From the NCBI GenBank assembly GCA_036541255.1, contig JAZHDD010000017.1, positions 1 through 64,000 of the forward strand: DNA of 64,000 nt, read 5' to 3'. Position 1 is the stretch's first letter; each line of letters begins with the position of its first letter. The notes below the pieces were generated by a model. That model searched no databases. It was not told the origin of the DNA and worked only from the letters and a program-made list of their open reading frames with translations. The stretch is from Paucidesulfovibrio sp036541255. Its GTDB lineage: Bacteria > Desulfobacterota > Desulfovibrionia > Desulfovibrionales > Desulfovibrionaceae. The position numbers and the translations under genes are program-made. This document shows positions 1-8,006 of the stretch, in pieces.

Positions 1-84
1 ACCAACTGGCGCGTGGGCCGCTGGGAAGGCGCCTTACTGCTGGCGCTCAATCTGGTGCGCTGGGGCCGGGACTTCATGGCCTGA
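1..84 (+). CDS. C-terminal fragment of a membrane protein, possibly a Na+/Ca2+ antiporter
   Basis: Only the last 27 codons are present; the open frame enters from the left edge and stops at TGA 82-84. The residues include RVGRWEGALLLALNL, which resembles the last membrane helix of CaCA-family calcium/sodium antiporters, where an R-x-E-G-A-L-L-L pattern is common. That resemblance is from memory and the piece is short, so the family is tentative. A clear terminator follows 30 bases downstream, which supports this being a real gene end. Confidence 0.5.
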   Translation, partial: TNWRVGRWEGALLLALNLVRWGRDFMA

Positions 85-113
85 GCCGATTGATCTTTGC
101 GCGGTCAGTTGAA

Positions 114-138
114 GGGGGGCAGCGGTGCCCCCCTTTTT
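114..138 (+). terminator. Rho-independent terminator of the left-edge gene
   Basis: A 7-bp G/C stem (GGGGGGC / GCCCCCC) with a 6-base loop is followed by TTTTT. It lies 30 bases after the stop of the partial gene. Confidence 0.85.
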
Positions 139-177
139 CTTTGGCGGCGAGCAGCTCTGTGCAGAACAAGGACCCAC

Positions 178-202
178 GAAAAAGCCCCGGCGGACCGGGG
201 CT
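178..202 (-). terminator. Rho-independent terminator of the rubrerythrin gene
   Basis: On the minus strand an AGCCCCGG / CCGGGGCT stem with a 4-base loop is followed by a run of T. It lies 25 bases past the rubrerythrin stop. Confidence 0.85.
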
Positions 203-226
203 GGAAAGCGGAAGGCGGGGAAGGAG

Positions 227-721
227 CTAGTCAACCTTGAAGTAGGCCTTGGGCGCGGCCCCGCAGATGGGGCATTTGCCCTCGGGAGCGCCCGCGACCG
301 TGTGGCCGCAGACCGAACAGACATGGTAATCGGCCTCTTCCAGGTCGCCCAGTTTTTCCAAAGCCTCGCTGTACAGGGCCGCGTGAATCTTTTCGGCCTG
401 GTTGGCGAACCCGAAGTAGCGCTCCACGGCGCGTTCTTCTTCGGCCGCAGCGTCCTTGATCATCTGCGGATACATGGACTCGAACTCGTAGCTCTCACCC
501 TCGATGGCGGCCTTGAGGTTCTCGGCGGTGGAGCCGACGCCCTTGAGCAGGCGCAAGTGCGCATGGGCGTGGATGGTCTCGGCTTCGGCAGCGGCGCGGA
601 AGAGCTTGGCCACCTGGGGCAGGCCTTCCTGATCGGCTTTGGCGGCAAAGGCGAGATATTTGCGGTTGGCCTGGGACTCGCCGGCAAATGCGGCTTTGAG
701 GTTTTCCTGGGTTTTGCTCAT
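227..721 (-). CDS. rbr: Rubrerythrin
   Basis: A 164-residue non-haem di-iron protein that reduces hydrogen peroxide in the cytoplasm of anaerobes, using electrons passed through rubredoxin. The N-terminal ferritin-like four-helix domain (about 1-125) shows the repeated glutamates and ExxH-type ligands (GESQANRKY, AEAETIHAH, EEERAVERY). The C-terminal rubredoxin-like knuckle (about 130-155) has CSVC and CPIC iron ligands. It is shorter than the 191-residue classic form but complete. GGAG sits 7 bases before the ATG. A TTGACA-type promoter and a PerR-like box lie upstream, which fits peroxide control. Confidence 0.95.
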   Translation of the reverse strand: MSKTQENLKAAFAGESQANRKYLAFAAKADQEGLPQVAKLFRAAAEAETIHAHAHLRLLKGVGSTAENLKAAIEGESYEFESMYPQMIKDAAAEEERAVERYFGFANQAEKIHAALYSEALEKLGDLEEADYHVCSVCGHTVAGAPEGKCPICGAAPKAYFKVD

Positions 722-788
722 GGTATTCTCCTTTGATTTTTATGTGCTCTGTGTTGTGCCAAGAGGCGGACGTGCCTGCTTGAAAGTG

Positions 789-817
789 TTTAAACATGGT
801 TTTCCGGTAGTTGTCAA
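789..817 (-). promoter_or_regulatory. Sigma-70-type promoter of rubrerythrin
   Basis: On the minus strand TTGACA (817-812) and TTTAAA (794-789) are separated by exactly 17 bases. It lies 68 bases upstream of the start codon and abuts the PerR-like box. Confidence 0.7.
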
Positions 818-822
818 CTAAA

Positions 823-837
823 TAGTAATCATTCCTA
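823..837. promoter_or_regulatory. PerR/Fur-like 7-1-7 operator
   Basis: TAGTAAT-C-ATTCCTA is a 7-1-7 inverted repeat (6 of 7 arms match), the layout of Fur-superfamily boxes and close to the PerR consensus TTATAAT-N-ATTATAA. It lies immediately upstream of the rubrerythrin -35 hexamer, in the gap shared with the divergent gene at 934. PerR regulation of rubrerythrin is known in Desulfovibrio; the assignment here is by resemblance. Confidence 0.6.
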
Positions 838-933
838 GTTTAGTCCGATATCCCTTGCCAGGGGTGATTAAAGGACTTATTCTTTGTCTTTGCGAAGAGT
901 GACAACACATTATTCCGAGGAGGAACATTCAAA

Positions 934-1632
934 ATGATGCAATACGGAATGCCCGCCAGCACGACCGGTTCCAAAGCGGAAGTGGTCAACGCGTTCTTGA
1001 GGGGCGTCTACGCCTGGATGAGCGGCGGACTTCTGCTCACGGCAGCGGTTGCCTGGGTCACAGTGAATAACCTGACCCTGCTCAACTTCGCCGTCAACAG
1101 CATGATCATCCTGATCCTGGCCGAGCTCGGCCTGGTCTTTTTCCTGTCCATGCGCATCCGGCAGATGTCGCCGACAACGGCCATGGCAGCGTTCATGGGC
1201 TACAGCGCCCTGAACGGTCTGACCCTGTCGCCCATTCTGCTCATCTATACCCAGCAGTCCATCGCAGCCACTTTCGTGGTCACTGCGGGCATGTTCGGGA
1301 TCATGAGCCTCTATGGCCTGCTCACCAAGAAGGACCTGACGTCCTGGGGCAGTCTGCTGTTCATGGGACTGATAGGCATCGTGCTGGCCTCGGTGGTGAA
1401 CATCTTCCTGGGCAGCTCCACCATGAGCTTCGTGATTTCGGGTATCGGCGTGCTGCTTTTCCTGGGCCTTACCGCCTACGACACCCAGCAGCTCAAGGTC
1501 ATGGGCGAGACCGCCCCGGCCGACGGCGCCGCCGTACGCAAACTGTCCATCATGGGCGCGCTGCGTCTCTATCTCGACTTCATCAACCTGTTCCTGTTTA
1601 TGCTGCGCTTCATGGGAGCGAGTCGGGACTAG
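934..1632 (+). CDS. Bax inhibitor-1/YccA family membrane protein
   Basis: A 232-residue integral inner-membrane protein with about seven hydrophobic helices. The short cytoplasmic N-terminus, the central glycine-rich helices (GYSALNGLTLSPI) and the motif AYDTQQLK near residue 190 are typical of the UPF0005/BI-1 family (E. coli YbhL, YccA). Members act as calcium or proton leak channels or as partners of the FtsH protease; which applies here cannot be told. The start has a GAGGAGG ribosome site, and the gene ends before a strong terminator, so it is a single-gene unit divergent from rubrerythrin. Confidence 0.9.
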   Translation: MMQYGMPASTTGSKAEVVNAFLRGVYAWMSGGLLLTAAVAWVTVNNLTLLNFAVNSMIILILAELGLVFFLSMRIRQMSPTTAMAAFMGYSALNGLTLSPILLIYTQQSIAATFVVTAGMFGIMSLYGLLTKKDLTSWGSLLFMGLIGIVLASVVNIFLGSSTMSFVISGIGVLLFLGLTAYDTQQLKVMGETAPADGAAVRKLSIMGALRLYLDFINLFLFMLRFMGASRD

Positions 1633-1655
1633 GGACGGACGGTTCTGCATTCACA

Positions 1656-1679
1656 GGGGGGCGCGAGCCCCCCTTTTTT
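1656..1679 (+). terminator. Rho-independent terminator after the BI-1 gene
   Basis: GGGGGGC / GCCCCCC with a GCGA loop followed by TTTTTT. Confidence 0.9.
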
Positions 1680-1848
1680 GTGGTGCCCGGCCCGGCATGG
1701 AAGTCCAGGGCTTTCAGCCGGGAACGAAAGCGCGTATAGGGCAGTACAAGAGGTACAATTGGAGGGCGGACGCGTTGCATGCGTCTCCAGATTGCGCAAA
1801 GGCGCGGAGAACTTGTTCCAGGCCGTGCACCTGTCCGCCAAGGACCAT

Positions 1849-3015
1849 ATGAACGTCGAATACTACCAGAATCTGCTTCGTCCATTGCTGGCTCCCATGG
1901 GGCTGCTGTATGGAAGCGCCATGCGTTTGCGCCGCAAGCTCTATGAGTCGGGCGTGCTCTCTTCCTGGCGGCCTGATGCCGTGACCGTGAGCGTGGGCAA
2001 TATCGGTTGGGGCGGCAGCGGCAAGACCCCGCTTACGAGCTGGCTGCTTGACTGGGCGCGCTCCCGGGGGTTCCGTTCCCTGGTGCTGACCCGGGGCTAC
2101 GGCGCGCGGCCCGAGAAATATCCCCATCTGGTCAAGCCCGGCCATCTGGCCGAGGAAGCCGGCGACGAGCCGTTGATGCTCTGCCGCCAACATCCCGATG
2201 CCACCATCGTGGTGGACCCGGAACGCAGCCGGGGCGGGCGCTGGGCCATGGAACGGCTGACCCCGGACCTGATCGTGCTGGACGACGGCTTTCAACATCT
2301 CGGGGTGCGGCGCGACGCGGATTTGGTGCTGCTCAAGCCCGAGGATCTGGCCCACGGCTGGAACCGGGTCATTCCGGGCGGCTCCTGGCGCGAGGATGCC
2401 ACGGCCCTTGCGCGGGCCGACGCTTTCCTGATGAAGGCCGCGCCCGAGCGTTTTCAAAAGATGACGCCCTTTTTCCGTCAGCGGCTGCTCGGCATGGACA
2501 AGCCCGTATTCAGTTTTTCCATTGTGCCCCGCGGACTGGTGCGCATCGTGGACGGGGCGCGTCAGGAGCGCTTCGAGCCCCAGTCCTATATGCTGGTTAC
2601 TGCGGTCGGGGATTCCGCGCAGGTGGAGCGCACCGCGATCCGCTATCTGGGCGCGTCGCCGCGCGAGCATTTGGCCTATCCGGACCATCACGCCTTTACG
2701 CGCAACGACGTGCGGCAAATCGAACAGGCAGCGGTCCGGCGGCAGTGCTCCCACGTGCTTTGCACGCCCAAGGACGCGGTCAAGCTGGGTCCCATGGCCC
2801 GCGAATATTTCTGGACTTTTGATCTGGATGTGGAATTCGGTCCTTCCTGGAACAGCAGGCACGAGTCCGGCGGTCGGTTCGAGGCCTGGTGGGATGCGCG
2901 ATTCAATGCCTTGTCCGGCGAGCTTTCCACGCTTCAGGACACGGCCACGGCAAACGAGACCGGACAGGTGCGGAAACGCGCCGGGGAGAACAGCGACAAT
3001 GGCCAGAAAAGATAA
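1849..3015 (+). CDS. lpxK: Tetraacyldisaccharide 4'-kinase (lipid A synthesis)
   Basis: LpxK phosphorylates the 4' position of the lipid A disaccharide at the cytoplasmic face of the inner membrane, so the organism makes lipid A. The 388-residue protein has the P-loop GNIGWGGSGKTP at about 50-61 and the family motif LDDGFQHL. The frame stays open upstream to 1678, but that stretch includes the preceding terminator; ATG 1849 has AAGGA just upstream and starts the usual LpxK N-terminus. The 3' end overlaps the RNase R start by 17 bases, so the two genes are probably co-translated. Confidence 0.93.
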   Translation: MNVEYYQNLLRPLLAPMGLLYGSAMRLRRKLYESGVLSSWRPDAVTVSVGNIGWGGSGKTPLTSWLLDWARSRGFRSLVLTRGYGARPEKYPHLVKPGHLAEEAGDEPLMLCRQHPDATIVVDPERSRGGRWAMERLTPDLIVLDDGFQHLGVRRDADLVLLKPEDLAHGWNRVIPGGSWREDATALARADAFLMKAAPERFQKMTPFFRQRLLGMDKPVFSFSIVPRGLVRIVDGARQERFEPQSYMLVTAVGDSAQVERTAIRYLGASPREHLAYPDHHAFTRNDVRQIEQAAVRRQCSHVLCTPKDAVKLGPMAREYFWTFDLDVEFGPSWNSRHESGGRFEAWWDARFNALSGELSTLQDTATANETGQVRKRAGENSDNGQKR

Positions 3016-5179
3016 GAAAAAGCAGAGAATCGAAGGCGTCGAGATCGACGAGAAGCGCGTGTTGGCCGTGTTCCGCCAGGGCGCGCGTCCCATGACCCAG
3101 GCCGATATCGGCCGGACCCTGCGTCTCTACAAGAAGGACCGTCCCGCCCTGCGCGACTGCCTGCATTCGCTGGTGGAGAAAGGGCGGTTGATCCGCACGC
3201 GCGGCGCATACGGCCTCGTGGACAAGATGCACCTGCTCACGGGCCGCCTGGAGATCAAGCGTTCGGGAGTGGGGTTTGTCATTCCCGAAGATTCGCGGCG
3301 CAAGGATCTTTTTATTTCCGAACGAGACTTGGGCGATGCCTGGCATGGCGACCGGGTCGTGGCCGCTGTGGTGCGCGAACAGCGCAACCGCAATCACGAA
3401 GGTCGCATCGTGCGCGTGCTGGAGCGCGGCAGGCAGGCCCTGACCGCACGCGTGAATCGACGTCTGGGCAGCGGCGCATATATTTGCCGTCCCACAGACC
3501 CGCTCCTGGGCTTTGGCCTGACCCTGGAAACCAGGGAGAAGTTGCAGCCCGGCGATGTGATCCTGGCGGCTCCCGGCGAAAAACTGGAGCAGTATCTTTG
3601 GCAGGCGGAATTCCTGGAGCGCATCGGCCGGGAAGACGACCTCACGGTGCAGGAGGCCTTGGTCAAGGCCACGCATCAGGTGCCCACGGCATTTCCGGAC
3701 GCGGCGCTCGATGAGGCCGCAGCCCTGCCCGAGCAACCTTCCAAGGCGGATTTCGCGGGCCGCCGCGACCTGCGCAATCTGCCGTTCGTGACCATTGACG
3801 GAGCCACGGCGCGCGACTTCGACGACGCCATCTACGTGGAGAAGCGGGGCAAGGGCTATCGGCTCTGGGTGGCCATCGCGGACGTGAGTCACTATGTACG
3901 GCCCGGATCGGCCCTGGACGAGGAGGCCTACGAGCGGGGCAACTCTTATTATTTCCCGCTTTCCGTTGAACCCATGTTCCCGGAGCGCCTTTCCAACGGC
4001 CTGTGCAGTCTGAACCCGGACGTGCCGCGCCTGGTCATGGTCGTGAGCATCGACTATTCGGGCCGGGGCGAGCCTGCCGAGGCCGAGTATTTTCCTGCGG
4101 TTTTCCGCAGCCATGCCCGGCTGACCTACGACCAGGTCAAGGCGGCCCTGCTGGACAAGGACCCGCGCGAGCAGGAGCCCATCCGCCACGTCATGCCCAT
4201 GCTGGAAACGGCCGAGGAACTGGCCTGCAAGATTCAGGCCCGCCGACGCGAACGCGGCAGCCTGGATTTCGATTTGCCCGAACCGGACATCCGGCTAGGC
4301 CCGGACAATGAAATCCTGGAACTGCGCCCGCGTGAGCGCCACTTCGCCCACCAGCTCATTGAAGAATTCATGGTCGCGGCCAACGAGGCCGTGGCCCGCT
4401 TCCTGGAGAGCGCCGGGCCGGGCTGCCTGTACCGCGTGCATCCCAGGCCGGACAACGAAAAGCTGGAACGTCTCGGCAAGGTACTGCAACGCACTTCGCC
4501 GGAGCTGAAACTGCCTGCGCGGCCCAGTACGGGCGATCTGCAGGAACTCTTGCGCAAGGCCGAACAGTCGGACTGGAGTTTTCTGGTCAACCGGCTGCTG
4601 CTGCGTTCCATGATGCAGGCGCAATACAACCCCGAGAACGAAGGGCATTTCGGCTTGGCCTCGGAGAGCTATTGCCATTTCACCTCGCCCATTCGGCGTT
4701 ATGCCGACCTTGTGGTGCACCGTCTGCTCAAGTCCGCTCTGGGCGATACGAGCCAGCCTTCACCCAACCGCAAACGCCTGCGCGACGCCGCGGACCGGGT
4801 CAACAGCCGTGAACGGCGCGGCGTGGATGCCGAACGGGAGATCAACCGCCGGGTTGTGATTCTGCACCTGCGGGATCGGCTGGATGAGCGTTTCAAGGGC
4901 GTTGTCTCTTCGGTCACGGACTGGGGGTTCCGCGTGGAGCTATTGGGCGGTCTGGCCGAGGGCACGGTGCGTCTTTCCAGTCTCAACGACGACTATTATT
5001 CCTATTGGCGCGACAGCGAAATGCTTGTGGGCGAGCGCACCGGGCGAATGTTCCGGCTGGGCCAGGAAGTGGAGGTCGAACTGGAGGACGTGCGTCTCGA
5101 CGTGCTGGAAGTGGACCTCAGGCTGATCGGTGGGGGTTCGATTCGATCAGGTTCACGGCCATCTCGGCGAGGGCGTTGA
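2999..5179 (+). CDS. rnr: Ribonuclease R family 3'-5' exoribonuclease
   Basis: A 726-residue RNase II/R enzyme that degrades structured RNA from the 3' end. Order: basic N-terminus, winged-helix segment (about 20-70), cold-shock OB folds, catalytic RNB domain with the aspartate motif ARDFDDAIYV near residue 270, and a C-terminal S1 domain (FKGVVSSVTDWGFRVELL) with a basic tail. ATG 2999 has GGGGAG upstream and lies inside the end of lpxK; the frame stays open further upstream only within lpxK. Its last 62 bases overlap the convergent cheV gene. Confidence 0.95.
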   Translation: MARKDKKKQRIEGVEIDEKRVLAVFRQGARPMTQADIGRTLRLYKKDRPALRDCLHSLVEKGRLIRTRGAYGLVDKMHLLTGRLEIKRSGVGFVIPEDSRRKDLFISERDLGDAWHGDRVVAAVVREQRNRNHEGRIVRVLERGRQALTARVNRRLGSGAYICRPTDPLLGFGLTLETREKLQPGDVILAAPGEKLEQYLWQAEFLERIGREDDLTVQEALVKATHQVPTAFPDAALDEAAALPEQPSKADFAGRRDLRNLPFVTIDGATARDFDDAIYVEKRGKGYRLWVAIADVSHYVRPGSALDEEAYERGNSYYFPLSVEPMFPERLSNGLCSLNPDVPRLVMVVSIDYSGRGEPAEAEYFPAVFRSHARLTYDQVKAALLDKDPREQEPIRHVMPMLETAEELACKIQARRRERGSLDFDLPEPDIRLGPDNEILELRPRERHFAHQLIEEFMVAANEAVARFLESAGPGCLYRVHPRPDNEKLERLGKVLQRTSPELKLPARPSTGDLQELLRKAEQSDWSFLVNRLLLRSMMQAQYNPENEGHFGLASESYCHFTSPIRRYADLVVHRLLKSALGDTSQPSPNRKRLRDAADRVNSRERRGVDAEREINRRVVILHLRDRLDERFKGVVSSVTDWGFRVELLGGLAEGTVRLSSLNDDYYSYWRDSEMLVGERTGRMFRLGQEVEVELEDVRLDVLEVDLRLIGGGSIRSGSRPSRRGR

Positions 5180-6086
5180 TTTCGGGTTTGGCGATCTGGC
5201 CGTCGGCCCCGACGCTGTCGCCCTTGTGTTGCAGCGCGTCCGTGATCAGCGAGGAGAAGAGCATCACGGGCAATGCCCGGAGAAACGGGTCTTCCTTGAT
5301 TTTCTTGCACAGGGTGTGGCCGTCCATGGCGGGCATCTCAATGTCCGACACGACCACGTCATACCAGTCCAGGATGCTCTGGCCGTCGGCTGATGCCTGG
5401 GTTTTGGCGGCCTGGAGCGTTTCCCACGCCTCTTGCCCGTTGTGTGTAACCATGACGTCGAAGCCCGCCCGGGTCAGGACCGTGTGCATGAGCTTGCGGA
5501 TGGATTCCGAATCATCGGCCACCAGGGCGCGGTACTGATGGTGTGAGGAAGAAAGGGCGTCCAGTTCCTGCTCCTGGACGCGCATGGCCGTGGCCGGGCT
5601 CAGGTCGGCCACGAGTTTTTCCATGTCCAGGACGAGCAGCAGATGGTCCTGCAGCCGGACCACGCCCGTGATGTTATCCGAGGAAAAATGGGCGAGTTGT
5701 TCCCCTGGCTGCTCTATTTCCTGCCAGGAAATTCGGTGGATGCGCGTTACCCCGGAAACCAGGAAGCCGGTTCGCACGTTGTTGAATTCGGAGATGATCA
5801 CCCGGCAGTCCGCAGGATGGTTGCTGTGCATGCCCATGAGCATGGACAGATCGACCAGCGGAATGATGCTCTGGCGCAGCTCGAATGCGCCCAGGACGCA
5901 TTCGTGGGGTCGGTCAGGCAACGGGGCGACATGGGGCGGTCGAAGAATCTCCAGCACCTTGGCGACGTTTATTCCGTAATGTCCGCGGTAGGGTTGCCCT
6001 GTCTCAGGATGGAATTCATCTATGTAGAATTCCACGAGTTCCAGCTCGTTTGTGCCTGCTTCAAGAAGAATGGTATTTTGAGACAT
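5118..6086 (-). CDS. cheV: CheV: CheW-receiver chemotaxis coupling protein
   Basis: A 322-residue protein with a CheW-like domain (about 1-165) that links receptors to CheA, followed by a receiver domain (about 185-310) with the acidic pocket DDSES and phospho-acceptor aspartate in VVVSDIEMPAMDG. CheV phosphorylation is thought to help adaptation in chemotaxis. ATG 6086 (MSQNTILLE) is chosen over the in-frame ATG at 6155 because the extra 23 residues do not look like the family, although the ribosome site is weak. The 3' end overlaps rnr in convergent orientation. Confidence 0.93.
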   Translation of the reverse strand: MSQNTILLEAGTNELELVEFYIDEFHPETGQPYRGHYGINVAKVLEILRPPHVAPLPDRPHECVLGAFELRQSIIPLVDLSMLMGMHSNHPADCRVIISEFNNVRTGFLVSGVTRIHRISWQEIEQPGEQLAHFSSDNITGVVRLQDHLLLVLDMEKLVADLSPATAMRVQEQELDALSSSHHQYRALVADDSESIRKLMHTVLTRAGFDVMVTHNGQEAWETLQAAKTQASADGQSILDWYDVVVSDIEMPAMDGHTLCKKIKEDPFLRALPVMLFSSLITDALQHKGDSVGADGQIAKPEINALAEMAVNLIESNPHRSA

Positions 6087-6148
6087 GCCATTCTCATAGG
6101 GACCGGGCCGACCCAGGTCAAGAGGCGCATAAAAAAAACGAATACGGC

Positions 6149-6177
6149 TTGACAATGATGTTTAGCTTTGGCATACA
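6149..6177 (+). promoter_or_regulatory. Promoter of the S24 repressor gene
   Basis: TTGACA (6149-6154), a 17-base spacer and CATACA (6172-6177), 34 bases before the start codon. The spacer and downstream bases carry words (TGTTTAG, AAAAAACAAC) that recur after the gene, possibly operator parts. Confidence 0.55.
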
Positions 6178-6210
6178 AAAAACAACGCATTTGAAAATAA
6201 CGGGGAAAGC

Positions 6211-6870
6211 ATGGCGGGAACGGCATTTCAGGACTTTTTTCAACGACTTTGCGAAACCACTGATATTCGGACCCAGTCGGATCTGGCTCGTGAATTGGGG
6301 GTGGGGCGTGCCGCTGTTTCGCTTTCCAAGAAAAAAGATGCCTTGCCTGCCCGATGGATTCTCGACCTTTCCATAAAGTATGGCCTTGATCCCCGCTGGC
6401 TGGAAACGGGCAAGGGACGTCCGCGCCCTGCCATGCCGGAAGCCGGGGAAGAGGAAGACGATTTCGAGCGCATCCCCAAGGTTCGGGCCCGGCTCTGTGC
6501 CGGCGGCGGTTCCTTTGAGACCGAAGGACGTGTTGAAGGATATTACGCCTTTCGTTCCGAATGGGTTCACCGTAAGGGCAACCCGTCCAGCATGGTGCTG
6601 ATGCAGGTCGTGGGCAACAGCATGGAACCGGAGCTGCGTGAAGGGGACATGGTGCTTTTGGACCAGTCCAAGACCGATGTCTATGCGGGCGGCATTTATG
6701 CCGTGGGCGTGGAGGACACGGTGATGGTCAAACGTATTGAAAAACGGCCGGGCCAGCTCGTGCTGCACAGCGAGAACACCGACTACAGCCCGATCATGCT
6801 TGCTGGTGATGAACTCGCCAATGTGCGGATCATCGGAAAGGTGTTGTGGCTTTCCCGAGAGTACAACTAG
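6211..6870 (+). CDS. CI/LexA-like repressor with S24 peptidase domain
   Basis: A 219-residue regulator. The N-terminal 60 residues form a phage CI-type helix-turn-helix (TQSDLARELGVGRAAVS). The C-terminal half is an S24/LexA self-cleavage domain, with the catalytic serine in VVGNSMEPELREGD and the lysine in DTVMVKRI. Such repressors usually cleave themselves when RecA is activated by DNA damage. There are no phage genes around it, so it may be a domesticated stress regulator. It has its own TTGACA promoter. It is followed at 100 bases by a small zinc-ribbon gene that could be a target or operon partner. Confidence 0.9.
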   Translation: MAGTAFQDFFQRLCETTDIRTQSDLARELGVGRAAVSLSKKKDALPARWILDLSIKYGLDPRWLETGKGRPRPAMPEAGEEEDDFERIPKVRARLCAGGGSFETEGRVEGYYAFRSEWVHRKGNPSSMVLMQVVGNSMEPELREGDMVLLDQSKTDVYAGGIYAVGVEDTVMVKRIEKRPGQLVLHSENTDYSPIMLAGDELANVRIIGKVLWLSREYN

Positions 6871-6894
6871 GTCTCCCCCTTTTTTTGCATATGG

Positions 6895-6936
6895 TGTTTA
6901 GTAAAAAACAACATAAGTTTGTATATTTAAACAAGT
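6895..6936. promoter_or_regulatory. AT-rich segment sharing words with the S24 repressor promoter
   Basis: TGTTTAG (6895-6901) and AAAAAACAAC (6903-6912) also occur at 6159-6165 and 6177-6186 in front of the repressor. A further GTTT-N8-AAAC inverted repeat is present. This could be a second operator in front of the 6971 gene, but low-complexity A runs make the match weak. Confidence 0.3.
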
Positions 6937-6970
6937 CGTCGCGAGGACGACCCGGAAAAGGAGCAGCAGC

Positions 6971-7138
6971 ATGCAACAGCGGTATTGTCAGTGCGGAGCG
7001 GCGTTTATGGTGGCCTATCTTGCCAATGGCCCGGAGCGTGTGCGCGTGCATATTCTGGCGGCCAGCCGGGCTGGCCTTTTGACCGTGCATCATTGCCCCT
7101 GTTGCGGCAAGCGTGTCGATATTCACTCCCTCCGGTAG
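6971..7138 (+). CDS. Small zinc-ribbon-like protein (55 residues)
   Basis: A short open frame with a well-placed ribosome site (AAGGAG, 9 bases before ATG). The product has a CQC pair at residues 6-8 and HHCPCCGKRVDI near the C-terminus, so two cysteine knuckles could bind one zinc. No family is recognised. It lies 100 bases after the S24 repressor and is followed by a GC hairpin. The cysteine spacing and the ribosome site are the evidence that it is real; its role is unknown. Confidence 0.6.
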   Translation: MQQRYCQCGAAFMVAYLANGPERVRVHILAASRAGLLTVHHCPCCGKRVDIHSLR

Positions 7139-7195
7139 GCCTGTTCCGGGCTTTCCGATCCCGTCCCTGTGCGGACTCTTCCTGTTCCCTGTCGA

Positions 7196-7226
7196 GCCGG
7201 GCCGTCCTCCCCTCGGGCGGCCCGGC
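7196..7226 (+). terminator. GC hairpin after the zinc-ribbon gene
   Basis: A perfect 9-bp stem (GCCGGGCCG / CGGCCCGGC) with a 13-base loop, followed by only a short T-rich stretch. Possible weak terminator. Confidence 0.4.
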
Positions 7227-8006
7227 ACATCTTTGAACCGCAGCACCGCTTTTCTCCGTGCCTCTCTTTGCAGAGCGTCATTTTTCTTGCCTCTTTGGCG
7301 ACCTGTCCATTCATGCCTTCAATGACACTGTCTGTGCGTTTGACGCTTCCGAATTCGGCTTGATCCAGAGCGCAAGGCGAATCCTCGGCTCACGAGGGCA
7401 ATTCTTCTCTTATTTGTCGTAATGCCTTTGGCTCAAAGGTTTTGTTTGAGATGGAGGCACCCATGGCAATGCATCTGATCCGCACGTAGCTGCTTTTGTG
7501 GGACAAAAAAAAGCAAGAGTATCTGTTTTAATTTACTTATTCCTTCATGCCTGCTGTGGCCTAGCGGCTTGTCACCGATATTCGTTCGTGATGCGGATGA
7601 AATGTCATCAAGTGCTGAAGCCCTCAGACACAACCGCCATCTTTGGTTGTTCATAGTGTAACAAGTCAATTCTTTTCGTTATTATTGCTCAAGTGAAACA
7701 ATATACAAGGCGGTTGATGGATGCCGTACGTTTTGTCTGTCCATGGGGCGGAATGCATTGTCGGACGGTGTGCTGCACGTCCTTTGGTTGACAGTATTGG
7801 GGGATGCGGATAGTTAAACAAAAGCTAAAATTTTTCTAGAAAGTACACGGCCTCTTATCGTTTCAGTTGGGGTGGGACCGATCTGATACGTCGAGGCAGG
7901 GTTGAACGAAAGGCTTCGCATTCTCCCTTTGCAGGATGGGACTTTGGAATCTGAAGCTGTTGCTCTAAATCTGCTGTTCATTGCGCGATAGTGACTCGGG
8001 GGGAGC
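7227..8006. other. Gene-free region upstream of the pilus operon
   Basis: About 780 bases, visibly richer in A/T than the flanks, with no frame that has a ribosome site and a plausible product. A possible promoter is TTGACA at 7788-7793 with TAGTTA 17 bases later (7811-7816). That would leave a leader of roughly 190 bases before the first pilus gene. No tRNA-like fold or insertion-sequence end was seen. Confidence 0.5.

Noticed and set aside
1678..1848. Longer N-terminus for LpxK starting at 1678
   Set aside because: That start falls in the terminator of the preceding gene, and the added residues do not match the family; ATG 1849 has a ribosome site.
6211..6870. Prophage remnant suggested by the CI-like repressor
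   Set aside because: No integrase, attachment-site repeats or phage structural genes within the window around it.
7433..7669. 78-codon minus-strand frame in the gap before the pilus operon
   Set aside because: No ribosome site, no motif and atypical composition; random frame in AT-rich DNA.
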